Shown: piece by piece, positions 25,571 through 33,673 of the stretch
How the letters are laid out: each line of letters opens with the position of its first letter
Position numbering within the stretch: position 1 is the first letter of the stretch
Source of the DNA: Shinella sumterensis
Lineage (GTDB): Bacteria > Pseudomonadota > Alphaproteobacteria > Rhizobiales > Rhizobiaceae
Reading direction: 5' to 3'
Assembly: GCF_004514425.2 (NCBI RefSeq)
Contig: NZ_MYFN02000024.1
Span: 1-34,552, forward strand
Length of the DNA: 34,552 bases
Translations under genes and position numbers: made by a program
Notes under the pieces: model-generated
Databases searched by the model: none
What the model was told of the DNA's origin: nothing
What the model saw: the letters and a program-made list of their open reading frames with translations, nothing else

Positions 25571-26599
25571 TTACCAGGTATTCTGTTCGTCGTAGGCCTT
25601 GTCGCCGAACACGCCGCGAACCTGTGTCGCCCACTGATCCGCATTATCCTTGTTGATCACGATCGGACCGGTCAGGATGCTTTGCTGGGGCGCGTATCCG
25701 AACTTCTTGTACCAGTAGAGCCACTCCATCGGCGCATAGCCCTGGAGCCAGAAACCCTGGCTGTTCGTCGCAAGGATATGCCCCGCGCGCACGCCTTCGA
25801 TCGACACCGGGCCTTCGTCCACGGTGAGAACCGTGACGCCCTTGTCATCGACGTCAGGATCGAGCTTCATGTCATTCGCCACGCCCCACGCCCAGGGCGA
25901 CGACCAACCGGCGACCGTGAAGATGTAGTTGGTATCCGGATTGGCCTGCAGGAACGATTGCAGCGTGTTGCGCGCCGTTGCCGGTTCCGCACCGATGAAG
26001 AGCTCATCGAACTTGGCGCCCGCCTTCTCCATCACCTCCTTCATGCCGGCGCAGCGCGCCTTGAGGCCCTGATGTGCCGAGTCATGGCTTGCGCAGACGA
26101 CATGTGTGGGCTTCGGGATTTCGCCGGCCTCGACCTTCGTCAGCGCGTATTCACCGAGCTTCTTGCCCGTCAGGAATTCATCGCCGCCGACATAGGTAAG
26201 ATAGGGAATGCGCTCGCCATCCGGGCGACCGTCCGGAATGTTGAAGGCGACGACCGGGATGCCTGCTTCGATCGCCTTGCGCAGCGGACCTTCAAAGGCA
26301 TCGGAACTGACGATCGGGACGGCAATGCCATCCGGCTGCGTTGCGATCGCCTGTTCGAGCAGGCGGACGTGCTCCTGAACCGAGTAATTGTTCGTGGAAA
26401 TGTATTCGGTCTTCACGTCCGGATACTTCGCCTCGAACTCCTTCAGGGACGTCGTCAGCCAGTTCATGTTGGGATCGTTGGAGCCGATATGCGACACCAT
26501 GACGAAGCGATACTGCTTTTCGGCCTCCTGGGCATGGGCGATCCCAAGCGCAGCAGACGCGAAAAGAGCAGAGTACAGGATGCTTTTTCCAATTTTCAT
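25571..26599 (-). CDS. Sugar ABC transporter substrate-binding protein
   Basis: A 342-residue periplasmic binding protein. Signal peptide with core ILYSALFASAALG and cleavage after AHA (residue 23). Mature part begins YRFVMVSHIGSNDPNMNWL and includes QPDGIAVPIVSSDAFEGPLRKA, the RbsB/peripla_BP_4 layout. GGAGGAGG lies just upstream of ATG 26599. First gene of the four-gene importer operon, with a GCAA-N6-TTGC site 115 bp upstream. The ligand is probably a sugar or cyclitol; not resolved. Confidence 0.92.
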   Translation of the reverse strand: MKIGKSILYSALFASAALGIAHAQEAEKQYRFVMVSHIGSNDPNMNWLTTSLKEFEAKYPDVKTEYISTNNYSVQEHVRLLEQAIATQPDGIAVPIVSSDAFEGPLRKAIEAGIPVVAFNIPDGRPDGERIPYLTYVGGDEFLTGKKLGEYALTKVEAGEIPKPTHVVCASHDSAHQGLKARCAGMKEVMEKAGAKFDELFIGAEPATARNTLQSFLQANPDTNYIFTVAGWSSPWAWGVANDMKLDPDVDDKGVTVLTVDEGPVSIEGVRAGHILATNSQGFWLQGYAPMEWLYWYKKFGYAPQQSILTGPIVINKDNADQWATQVRGVFGDKAYDEQNTW

Positions 26600-27112
26600 A
26601 AGGTTCCTCCTCCTTGATTGGAAACAAATAGAGTTTTCGATGCGAGCGGATTGCTCAGTCGTTTTCAGACGGCACCACAGACAACCTCCACGCTGCCTGT
26701 CGAACTCCTAGATGCAACATTTATTGCATTAATTTCATATGGTCAACTTTTATTCCAAAACAGGAACGAGATCGGCACTGCGGTCAGCGTTTGTGACTAT
26801 CTCTGGCGACCCGATAAGGAGATCGCCTGGAGGTATTTTCATTGATGAAGACGATGGTTCACAAGGTTTTCATGAGGCGAATTCTGATTTTCTCTCCATC
26901 AAATGGCAACAGTGATCGATCGCCAATTAAGATACTGAAATTATTATGACTACCGTGAAACGACAGATACTAATGATGTAAATCACATCGAACTATCGCA
27001 GCTTTTGGCGAGCGAGTACCGCATCAAAGGCGAAATGAGCGGATACGGCTATCGCCTGCAATGGGCAGACGACCACCTCGGCGACACCATAGACATGCGC
27101 ACCCCGATGGTC
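26600..27112. other. Intergenic region without a convincing gene
   Basis: This 513-bp AT-rich stretch holds the promoter region of the importer operon, including the operator at 26714-26727. Rightward it reaches the 3' end of the LacI-type gene. A short rightward open frame from 26939 (after a stop at 26936-26938) has protein-like composition but no start, family or ribosome site that I recognise. Nothing else is seen. Confidence 0.6.
26714..26727. promoter_or_regulatory. GCAA-N6-TTGC operator, two-permease importer operon
   Basis: GCAA-cattta-TTGC, 115 bp before the binding-protein start at 26599. Seventh and last intact copy of the motif in the window. Confidence 0.68.
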
Positions 27113-28138
27113 CTACAGGCCGCAATTGTATCGCGTGTGAACGAGGACCTGCGAATAGCCCGGCTCGCTCGTCACGCCATTCAGATTGCTCTTTATCCAT
27201 CGCGCCGCCGAGGCGAGTTCGGCGGCGAAATCATGCGAGATGACATAATCCATCACCCCGGCCTCCAGCAGCGCACGGGAATGGACGGACAGTTCATGGC
27301 CGACAAACACCGTTTCGTCCGCCTTGCCGGTATTTTCCAGCGCCTTGGCGATACCGCGATTGGCACCAGCCACATTGTAGATCGCCGCGGGATGTCCATT
27401 CGCCTCGAAGTACCGCATCAGCTGCTCGCATGTGTTCTCGGGCCTTTCATCCGAGATCATGCGTTCCTCGATCTTCAGGTACGGAAAATCAGACCGCAGA
27501 ACCCGCCGGAAGCCCATCTCGCGCTCCTGCTGGCAACGAAACGGCACGCTCATGACAACCAGAATGCTGCTGTTTTCCTTCGGCAGGGCGTTGCCGATCA
27601 ACAGTGCCGCAACGCTTCCGGCGGCATACTGGTCGTTCCCGACATAGGTGCTTCGCCGCGAGCTCGGCAGGTCCGTCGTGAGGCAGACCACCGGCCGGCC
27701 GATCGTCCGGAGCTTTCGAATGGCGCGGTTCGTTGCCGGATGCTCCCGGCCAATGACGACGACGCCGTCCGCCTCCCCGCCTTCCTGCTCGATCCGCCGC
27801 GCGAAGGCGAGTGGTTCGGCATCGCTTGTCGTCACATACACGCCCTGGATATCGACGCCGGCCTGTGTGCGGTTTACCTCCGAGACGGCCGCCGCCATGG
27901 CCGCATTGAATGTCTCACCGGATTCACAGAACAGGCGAATGAGGACGGGGACGTCGCTATCGGCGCTCTCATGGCGAAGTTTTTCCAGTGCCGCGAGAAC
28001 CCGCGCCCGGGTCTTCTCCCGCACGCCGCTGCGGTTGTTGAGCACCCGGTCGACCGTCGCGGAGCCCACAGCCGCGATCTTGGCGATCGCATGAACCGAA
28101 GGTCCTTTCCATGTTGCAGGCTTCACGGGTTTTGGCAT
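27113..28138 (-). CDS. LacI-family transcriptional regulator
   Basis: A 341-residue repressor: N-terminal LacI helix-turn-helix (about 13-40, VHAIAKIAAVGSATVDRVLNNRSGV with the hinge) and a periplasmic-binding-protein-like effector domain (ADGVVVIGREHPA, YVGNDQYAAGSVAALLI, AIYNVAGANRGIAKAL). Such domains bind a sugar and release DNA. GAGGGG precedes ATG 28138. It is divergent from the dehydrogenase/isomerase pair at 28486-30470, which it most likely controls from the 347-bp gap. It may also affect the importer operon to its left. Confidence 0.92.
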   Translation of the reverse strand: MPKPVKPATWKGPSVHAIAKIAAVGSATVDRVLNNRSGVREKTRARVLAALEKLRHESADSDVPVLIRLFCESGETFNAAMAAAVSEVNRTQAGVDIQGVYVTTSDAEPLAFARRIEQEGGEADGVVVIGREHPATNRAIRKLRTIGRPVVCLTTDLPSSRRSTYVGNDQYAAGSVAALLIGNALPKENSSILVVMSVPFRCQQEREMGFRRVLRSDFPYLKIEERMISDERPENTCEQLMRYFEANGHPAAIYNVAGANRGIAKALENTGKADETVFVGHELSVHSRALLEAGVMDYVISHDFAAELASAARWIKSNLNGVTSEPGYSQVLVHTRYNCGL

Positions 28139-28485
28139 TTTCCCCTCACGGTCTGATGCGATTCAAATCACGGAATCGGATGAATGCATGCCCGACTCTT
28201 AGCGCATGACGGCCTTGCCATGTGTTTGTGCAATGCGAAATATTTGATGCGAAAAGCATCGAAATCTGCCCCTCACTTTCGTTGAATGATGGCATTTCAA
28301 TCCGGATAATCCAACCGGTCAGCTGAAGGAAGCCCTCACGCTCGACGCCTGCATGGGTTCTCACCGGCGCATGTGTCGCTCCAGGTCGCGCCCGGCAGCA
28401 AGGCTCCAACTTCACCTCAACGGGAACGCGCCCATGGCGACCCCGACGCTGCGCCCATGCGCGCTTCGAAAACAAGGAACATGGA
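28139..28485. promoter_or_regulatory. Divergent promoter region, LacI regulator and dehydrogenase/isomerase operon
   Basis: A 347-bp gap with no gene. It contains an inverted repeat GATGC-gaaaa-GCATC (28246-28260) flanked by ATTT and GAAAT, and a nearby related sequence TGATGCGATTCAAATCA (17 bases at about 28153). These are candidate operators for the LacI-family protein. No GCAA-N6-TTGC site is present, so control differs from the other operons. Confidence 0.4.
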
Positions 28486-29499
28486 ATGTCCGTCAGAATT
28501 GCAATTATCGGTGCAGGCATCATGGGTGCCGACCATGCGCGGATCGTCTCGGAGGATTTGCCCGGCGCCGTGCTGCAGGTCGTCTGCGATGCGTCCGAGG
28601 CGCGCGCCCGTGCGATCGCGGAGGATTACGGCGCAGCCGACATCTCCACCGACCCGCTCCAGACGATCCGGCGCGACGACATCGACGCCATGATCATCGC
28701 AAGCCCGGATGAAACCCATGCGCCCTTGTCGCTTGCCGCCATCGCGGTGGGGAAGCCGGTGCTCTGCGAAAAGCCCCTGTCGCAGAATTCCCGGGAATGC
28801 CTTGCGGTCATCGACGCCGAAGTCGCGCGCGGCCGCCGGTTTGTCCAGCTCGGGTTCATGCGCCGTTTCGACCCATCCTATCGCGACATGAAGGCCGCGC
28901 TCGCGGACGGCTCGCTCGGCCGGGCGATCATGATGCACAACACACACAGGAATGTCGAAGCGCCGGCGAACTTTACCGGCCAGATGGCGATCACCAATTC
29001 CGCCCCGCACGAATTCGATGTCGCACGCTTCATGCTCGACGCCGACTATACCGCGATATCCGTGTTTCAGCCAACCGGCGTCGATGCATCGAAAACCGGC
29101 GCGCCGGTCTTCATGGTTCTCGAAACCGACCAGGGTCAGATCGTCAACATCGAGGTCAACAACAGCGCCGCCTATGGCTACGACGTGCGCGGCGAACTGG
29201 TGGGCGAAAAGGGATCGATCCTGCTCAACGCCCCGGTCCACACGCGCCGCAATGGCCATCTGATGGCGTTCGAACACTATCCATCCGATTGGCGGCCGCG
29301 TTTTGCGGAAGCCTACCGCCTGCAAAACAAGGCCTTTTTGAATTTCGTTCGAACCGGCACCTTCCCCGCAATCGCCTCCGATAGCTGGGACGGCTATTGC
29401 GCGACGCTCGTCGCCGAAGCGGGCGTCGAGGCGCTGCAAACCGGTAGACGCATTAGCCTCGACACGATGGTCAGGCCCTCTCTCTACAACGCACGATAA
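28486..29499 (+). CDS. Gfo/Idh/MocA-family oxidoreductase, inositol-dehydrogenase-like
   Basis: A 337-residue NAD(P)-dependent dehydrogenase: GAGIMG (9-14), IASPDETHAPL, LCEKPLSQ with EKP at 95-97, GFMRRFDPSY (123-132) and HEFDVARFM (175-183), the catalytic segment. The GFMRRFDP and FDVARFML stretches are close to IolG, so an inositol, inosose or rhizopine (MocA-like) substrate is likely. AAGGAA precedes ATG 28486. It is 11 bp before a TIM-barrel gene, forming a MocA/MocC-like pair under the divergent LacI-type regulator. Confidence 0.9.
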   Translation: MSVRIAIIGAGIMGADHARIVSEDLPGAVLQVVCDASEARARAIAEDYGAADISTDPLQTIRRDDIDAMIIASPDETHAPLSLAAIAVGKPVLCEKPLSQNSRECLAVIDAEVARGRRFVQLGFMRRFDPSYRDMKAALADGSLGRAIMMHNTHRNVEAPANFTGQMAITNSAPHEFDVARFMLDADYTAISVFQPTGVDASKTGAPVFMVLETDQGQIVNIEVNNSAAYGYDVRGELVGEKGSILLNAPVHTRRNGHLMAFEHYPSDWRPRFAEAYRLQNKAFLNFVRTGTFPAIASDSWDGYCATLVAEAGVEALQTGRRISLDTMVRPSLYNAR

Positions 29500-29510
29500 G
29501 GAAACCTGCA

Positions 29511-30470
29511 ATGAAACTCGGTTTCGTTTCCGACAGCCTCGGCGGCCTGTCTTTCGACGCTCTTCTCGACAGTGCCGCGCGGCTTGGCGTCTCGGGCGTT
29601 GAGGTGAACACCGGCGGCTGGTCCACGGCCCCACATTTCGATCTTGAGGCGATGAAGAGTAGTGCCGATGCGCGCCGGCACTTCACCAGCGCCTTCGCGG
29701 ATCGTGGCCTGGAGATCATCGCGCTCAACGCCAACGGCAATCCGTTGCATCCGACCCAGCCCGAGCAAGGCGCGTGCCTGAAGGACACGATCCGCCTTGC
29801 CGGAGATATGGGCATCAAGACCGTGTGCACCATGTCCGGCCTGCCGGCGGGGCGCGCGGGAGATCTCATGCCCAACTGGGTGGTCTCGTCCTGGCCGCCG
29901 GAAACGCAGGAAATCCTGCGCTACCAGTGGGAAGACAAGCTCCTGCCGTTCTGGACGGAGATCGCCGCTCTCGCAAAGGAATATGGCGTGGAGCGCATCG
30001 CGCTCGAGTTGCACGGCAATCAATATGTCTACAACGTCCCCTCGCTCCTGAAGCTGCGTTCTGCCATCGGCCCAGTTGTAGGCGCCAATCTTGACCCCTC
30101 GCATCTCTTCTGGATGGGTGCCGATCCGCTGGTCGCGGCCGAAGCGCTGGGAGAGGCCATCTTTCATGTGCACGCCAAGGACACGATGCTGAATGCGCCG
30201 GTCCAGGCGACGACCTCGCTTCTGGAGAACGGCTCGCTGATGAACATTCCCACCCGAAGCTGGTCCTATGTCACACTCGGTTTCGGCCATGGCGAGACCT
30301 GGTGGCGCCAGTTCTGCTACCGCCTTACAATGGCCGGCTATGATGGCTGGCTCTCGATCGAGCACGAAGACGTGCTGCTTAACAGTCTTGAGGGGCTGGA
30401 AAAATCGATCGCGCTCCTGAAGACCGTTATGCCGGTCGCCGAGAGCGATTTCAAACTACAGGCGATTTGA
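29511..30470 (+). CDS. Sugar phosphate isomerase/epimerase (MocC/IolI-like TIM barrel)
   Basis: A 319-residue xylose-isomerase-like barrel. Putative metal ligands: E166 in ALELHGN, D195 and H198 in LDPSH, H221 in HVHAKD and E284 in SIEHED. It starts with MKLGFVSDSLGGLSFDALLD, near the MocC type as I recall it. AAGGAAA precedes ATG 29511. It follows the dehydrogenase gene by 11 bp. Probable role: isomerisation or epimerisation of the keto-cyclitol or keto-sugar made by that enzyme. Confidence 0.88.
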   Translation: MKLGFVSDSLGGLSFDALLDSAARLGVSGVEVNTGGWSTAPHFDLEAMKSSADARRHFTSAFADRGLEIIALNANGNPLHPTQPEQGACLKDTIRLAGDMGIKTVCTMSGLPAGRAGDLMPNWVVSSWPPETQEILRYQWEDKLLPFWTEIAALAKEYGVERIALELHGNQYVYNVPSLLKLRSAIGPVVGANLDPSHLFWMGADPLVAAEALGEAIFHVHAKDTMLNAPVQATTSLLENGSLMNIPTRSWSYVTLGFGHGETWWRQFCYRLTMAGYDGWLSIEHEDVLLNSLEGLEKSIALLKTVMPVAESDFKLQAI

Positions 30471-30475
30471 AAGCT

Positions 30476-30781
30476 ATGGCGCCGAAAAGCACCATCAGGC
30501 GTGTACATCAATCGAACCAGCAAAATCCGCCTGAGAACTTCGTGGAAATCAAGCGGCGCATTGTCTCTGGACACGGCACTTTTTCAGAAGATGCCGAGCG
30601 GCTTGTAAAAGTCGCCCTCGAGGACCCCGCTGCAATCGCCTTTGGGACCGTGGCCTCAGTCGCGCGCAAGTGCTCGGTTTCAATGACAACGGTGACGCGA
30701 ACCGCGCGCATTCTCGGATTCTCCGGCTTCCGAGACTTGAGAGCAGTCTTCAGGACCTATCTCCAGCGCCTCGCAGGTTGA
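30476..30781 (+). CDS. Orphan RpiR-type helix-turn-helix domain, no SIS domain
   Basis: A 101-residue protein equal to only the DNA-binding half of an RpiR regulator. It has FVEIKRRIVSGHGTFSEDAE, the recognition region VASVARKCSVSMTTVTRTAR, and the family motif LGFSGFRDLRAVF, then stops after LQRLAG. A normal RpiR protein continues with a linker and a SIS domain of some 180 residues; the next 222 bp show no SIS motifs in any frame. ATG 30476 is 5 bp after the isomerase stop; a TTG at 30467 overlapping that stop is an alternative. It could be a decayed regulator or a working mini-protein that competes for operators. Confidence 0.7.
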   Translation: MAPKSTIRRVHQSNQQNPPENFVEIKRRIVSGHGTFSEDAERLVKVALEDPAAIAFGTVASVARKCSVSMTTVTRTARILGFSGFRDLRAVFRTYLQRLAG

Positions 30782-31003
30782 GGCGCAGACGACTTTGATC
30801 ACCAACTGAGTCTTGGGAGCCATGCTGAAACGCCAACATAGGCGAGAATGCTAGCAAATTCACATTTCCGAAGCTCTTGAACCAACGACCCGTAGTTTGG
30901 CAGCCCAAAATCCGGCGGGCGATCGCTACCAAACGTCCGGGAGCCCCTCTGCGATACTACGTGGCCGTTGCTAGAAAGACGTGAACCTGTCACCTGCCTC
31001 CTG

Positions 31004-31806
31004 TCACCGGATCGCGAGCTGCGCGATTACCCCTCCCGGTAGATTGAGCACGGGCGACGACCACGCTTTGCGCCATTTTGATCCCAGCGACAGCTGATGA
31101 ACGCGAAAGGGGCCTTGCAGATTGAGCGTCCGCCAACGCTTGGATTTACGGGAGTAACCGCCCGCGGACTGCTCTTCGCCACCCTCCCCATACCAGGACG
31201 TGGATTCGACATGGATTAGGTGATCGGTGAATGAACCCCGCCAAAGAGTCTTGTCGTCCGGATCTACATACCACAATTCCTTGAAGGCAAGAGCCTGCGC
31301 CCATTTCTCCCAAGGCCGAATTGTGTACTGGCGGATCGTCAGTCCGTTTGGGGTAGACTGTGCGTCGTCTTTCATTTTTTTACTCAAGATGCCCATCCAC
31401 AAAACGGGTATGCCGGCTGCGCAATATGCCGTGGTGCGCTTCTCGATCGCATCGAACAATATCGGGGTATGTTGGGCTTCTATCGCCCAACGCGCCAGGC
31501 CATCTTGCGAGGTGACCAAGATGTCAGCACGGCGGTCGCCACCCGTTGATAGAACCTCCACCTCATAGTCTGCACCGTAGCCAAGGGCGCGGAAGCTGTC
31601 GCGCAACACTGTTTTAGCTTCCATGTGAGCCTGTGTTTCGCCTGAAGCCATGTGCAATCCGTCGGCGGCTTGTGCGCGAAATGGGCAGTTTTAATTTGCC
31701 CTTTTTTCAAAGTCACGACACGGCCGCATTTCGGGCATTCGAAGAGAGGCCCTTTGAAAGATGAGGCTGCGTCAACCCTATATCCATTGCAATTCGCAGT
31801 TAGCAC
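31004..31806 (-). pseudogene. CoiA-like nuclease-domain protein, frameshifted
   Basis: Two frames together give one CoiA-family protein. The first (GTG at 31806, GGAGAG upstream) has the zinc-type head FECPKCGRVVTLKKG, C24 and C27, then AHFAHKPPTDC (41-51). Around 31655 the match moves to the next frame: GETQAHMEAKTVLRDSFRALGY, then the nuclease-like motif RRADILV...WAIEAQH (D, then ExQ), ending at 31004. CoiA of transforming bacteria acts in DNA uptake, but homologues in other bacteria sit in accessory regions with unknown roles. A one-base loss or two-base gain near 31655, real or a sequencing error, explains the break. It faces away from the ABC-3C genes. Confidence 0.75.
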
Positions 31807-32114
31807 GACCGCTCTCCATTAGCGAACCGAGATCACGATAGCCAAGCGCGGCCGAGGCGACGCCTCGCGGCGTCGGATGCGGCGGAACCGCTGGCTGCGG
31901 CAATCGATCGCTTCCCGGCGCTCGATCGTCGCTAGGCTGACGCTACCGCCGTCGCCGACCGTTCTCGCGAAGAACCAAAATCCCGTTGAAAATACTGGCA
32001 GATTTCTGACAAAGTGATGTACTTTCGGTTGCATGAACCCTTGCGGCTGTTAAGATTAGAATCTTACGCGACCTAACGTTTTACTTTGAGCTCAAGGCTG
32101 AAGTGCAGGCAACC
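31807..32114. promoter_or_regulatory. Divergent region between CoiA-like gene and ABC-3C operon
   Basis: A 308-bp gap. The left part is GC-rich with a 15-base inverted repeat CGAGGCG-A-CGCCTCG (31853-31867). The right part is AT-rich and contains the perfect palindrome at 32051-32066. A 71-codon minus-strand open frame (31819-32034) matches nothing I know and is not called. Confidence 0.5.
32051..32066. promoter_or_regulatory. Perfect 16-bp palindrome, candidate operator of the ABC-3C operon
   Basis: TAAGATTAGAATCTTA is a perfect inverted repeat (7+2+7) placed 48 bp before the first ABC-3C start codon, where a promoter is expected. Suited to a dimeric regulator; the regulator is not identified. 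Confidence 0.5.
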
Positions 32115-33200
32115 ATGATGTCGTTACAGAATGCGGTGAAAGACCTGCCGTCAACAAGAATTCTTCTGGCAAACGAGTTTGAGAACGGCCCGAAAATGGA
32201 TCCTCTCAAAGTCATCCAGATTTATGAAGCCAGCGACTGGGAGACGTTTATTGACGAGTGGGTGCATTCTCTTAAATCCACGTATATCAGCGTTATGCGT
32301 CCGACCGGCGCTGGCGACAAAGGCATCGATATCGCCGGCTTCTGCGACGCCGACCAGCTGCTCGGCACGTGGGACAATCACCAGTGCAAACATTACAACG
32401 CACCATTAAGTTTTGGTGTGATCGCGCCTGAGATTGGAAAGATGCTCTGGTACTCGTTCTCAGGGGTATACAAAGCCCCGAGAGCATGCCGTTTCATTGC
32501 GCCAAAGGGAGCTTCGACATCGCTCTCCCTGTTGCTCACCAACGCGGACGAATTGAAGGCCAAGGTGCTTGCGGAATGGAGTAAAGCCATCTCCGGTAAA
32601 ATCACCTCAACAGGGCCGGTCACTCTGGACGGAAAATTTCTCGCATACGTGAATGAGTTTGACTTCCGGATCTTCTCGGCTGAACAGCCTCGAACGATAA
32701 TCGAGGCCCACTCCAAAACTCCCTACCATCGGGGCCGTTTCGGCGGTGGATTGCCATCCCGCCCGCGGCCGGATGCTGTTCCAGCCGAGATCGAGGAAGC
32801 AGAAGCGACTTACACCAGCAAATTGCTTGATGCCTATGCTGAGCACAAAAGCGAGACTGTCGCTGAGGTCTCTCATCTCGACAGGTGGGCTAACCTGAAA
32901 ACCCACTTCCAGCGCGCCCGTGAGGCATTTTACCACGCCGAGTCGCTGCGGATATTCGTGCGGGAAAAAGTAGAGCCAGGTACCTTCGAGGGGTTCCAGA
33001 CCGAGATATTGGACGGCATCATGGATACCTACGACGGGGAGCACGCCGACGGATATCGGAGGGTAACTGCTGTCACAGACAAAGCGCAGTCCCTAATTCT
33101 CGATGCCCATCCGCTGAACAGAAGCGCTTTTCCAACTGATCGCCGGGGAATTTGTCATCAACTTGCGAATGACGGGAAGTTGACATGGCGGCGTTCGTGA
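32115..33200 (+). CDS. ABC-3C system effector protein with PD-(D/E)xK nuclease-like domain
   Basis: About 361 residues. The N-terminal part (about 40-115) looks like a restriction-endonuclease (Mrr-like) fold: WETFIDEW with a conserved glutamate, GAGDKGIDIAGF with the metal aspartate (near 72), and WDNHQCKHY with QxK (near 90-92). The C-terminal part (about 225-345) fits the ABC-3C C-terminal domain that couples effectors to the ATPase, with LDRWANLKTHFQRAREAFYHAESL and TVPEGTF-like VEPGTFEGFQTEILDG. ATG 32115 is tentative; no strong ribosome site is seen and ATG 32196, before DPLKVIQIYE, is an alternative. It overlaps the next gene by 16 bp. Likely a nuclease effector in phage or plasmid defence. 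Confidence 0.78.
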   Translation: MMSLQNAVKDLPSTRILLANEFENGPKMDPLKVIQIYEASDWETFIDEWVHSLKSTYISVMRPTGAGDKGIDIAGFCDADQLLGTWDNHQCKHYNAPLSFGVIAPEIGKMLWYSFSGVYKAPRACRFIAPKGASTSLSLLLTNADELKAKVLAEWSKAISGKITSTGPVTLDGKFLAYVNEFDFRIFSAEQPRTIIEAHSKTPYHRGRFGGGLPSRPRPDAVPAEIEEAEATYTSKLLDAYAEHKSETVAEVSHLDRWANLKTHFQRAREAFYHAESLRIFVREKVEPGTFEGFQTEILDGIMDTYDGEHADGYRRVTAVTDKAQSLILDAHPLNRSAFPTDRRGICHQLANDGKLTWRRS

Positions 33201-33673
33201 ATTCCGCGTCGACATTCAACGGCCCACTCGAGACCGGAGTGAGGGCAGTTCTTGTGCTGCACGCGCACTTCCCTCAAGCGCTAGATCTGAACAGGCTGAC
33301 CGCTATGGACTATCTTGTCGTGAGAACCAGCGTACTCGACGGGCCAGGGGATTTGCATCCTCCGACACCGATCCCGTCGCCTGTCACGCAGGTGCGCCGA
33401 AAATCCGTTCAATCCGCTATGGCCCTGATGATGTCCCGGGGGCTCATCGAGCAGGTTATCGACGAAAGCGGGATTTCGTTTAAGGCAGGGGACAACGCGG
33501 AGTTCTTTGTCACCGCGCTTCAGACACCGTACCTGCAGCAATTGTACGAGCGCGCCCAGTGGCTGGCGGGCTACTTTCAAAATTATAGCGATGAGGCTTT
33601 TGACGACCTAATGCGCAATCTCCTCACGAATTGGGTATCTGAATTCCAAGACGAAGCGTCCGGACCAGCATAA
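33185..33673 (+). CDS. ABC-3C system middle component (MC2 type)
   Basis: A 162-residue protein fitting the MC2 middle component: FNGPLETGVRAVLVLHAHFP, ALDLNRLTAMDYLVVRTSVL, DLHPPTPIPSP, then VRRKSVQSAMALMMSRGLIEQ and SGISFKAGDNAEFF. This is a winged-helix-like protein often mislabelled as a threonine transporter, though it has no membrane segments. In ABC-3C systems it links ATPase and effector. It overlaps the effector gene by 16 bp, and its TAA stop shares a base with the ATPase start (TAATG), so all three are translated together. Confidence 0.82.
   Translation: MAAFVNSASTFNGPLETGVRAVLVLHAHFPQALDLNRLTAMDYLVVRTSVLDGPGDLHPPTPIPSPVTQVRRKSVQSAMALMMSRGLIEQVIDESGISFKAGDNAEFFVTALQTPYLQQLYERAQWLAGYFQNYSDEAFDDLMRNLLTNWVSEFQDEASGPA

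Noticed and set aside
28501-28514. GCAATTATCGGTGC, similar to the operator
   Set aside because: It encodes the AIIGAG part of the Rossmann motif at the start of the dehydrogenase gene and the second half-site is GTGC, not TTGC.
30799-30993. 64-codon minus-strand open frame after the orphan RpiR domain
   Set aside because: No family resemblance, no start signals, and no continuation into neighbouring genes; the 30782-31003 gap is left without a gene.
31819-32034. 71-codon minus-strand open frame between the CoiA-like gene and the ABC-3C operon
   Set aside because: No recognisable motif, no ribosome binding site, arginine-rich end typical of a shadow frame in GC-rich DNA.
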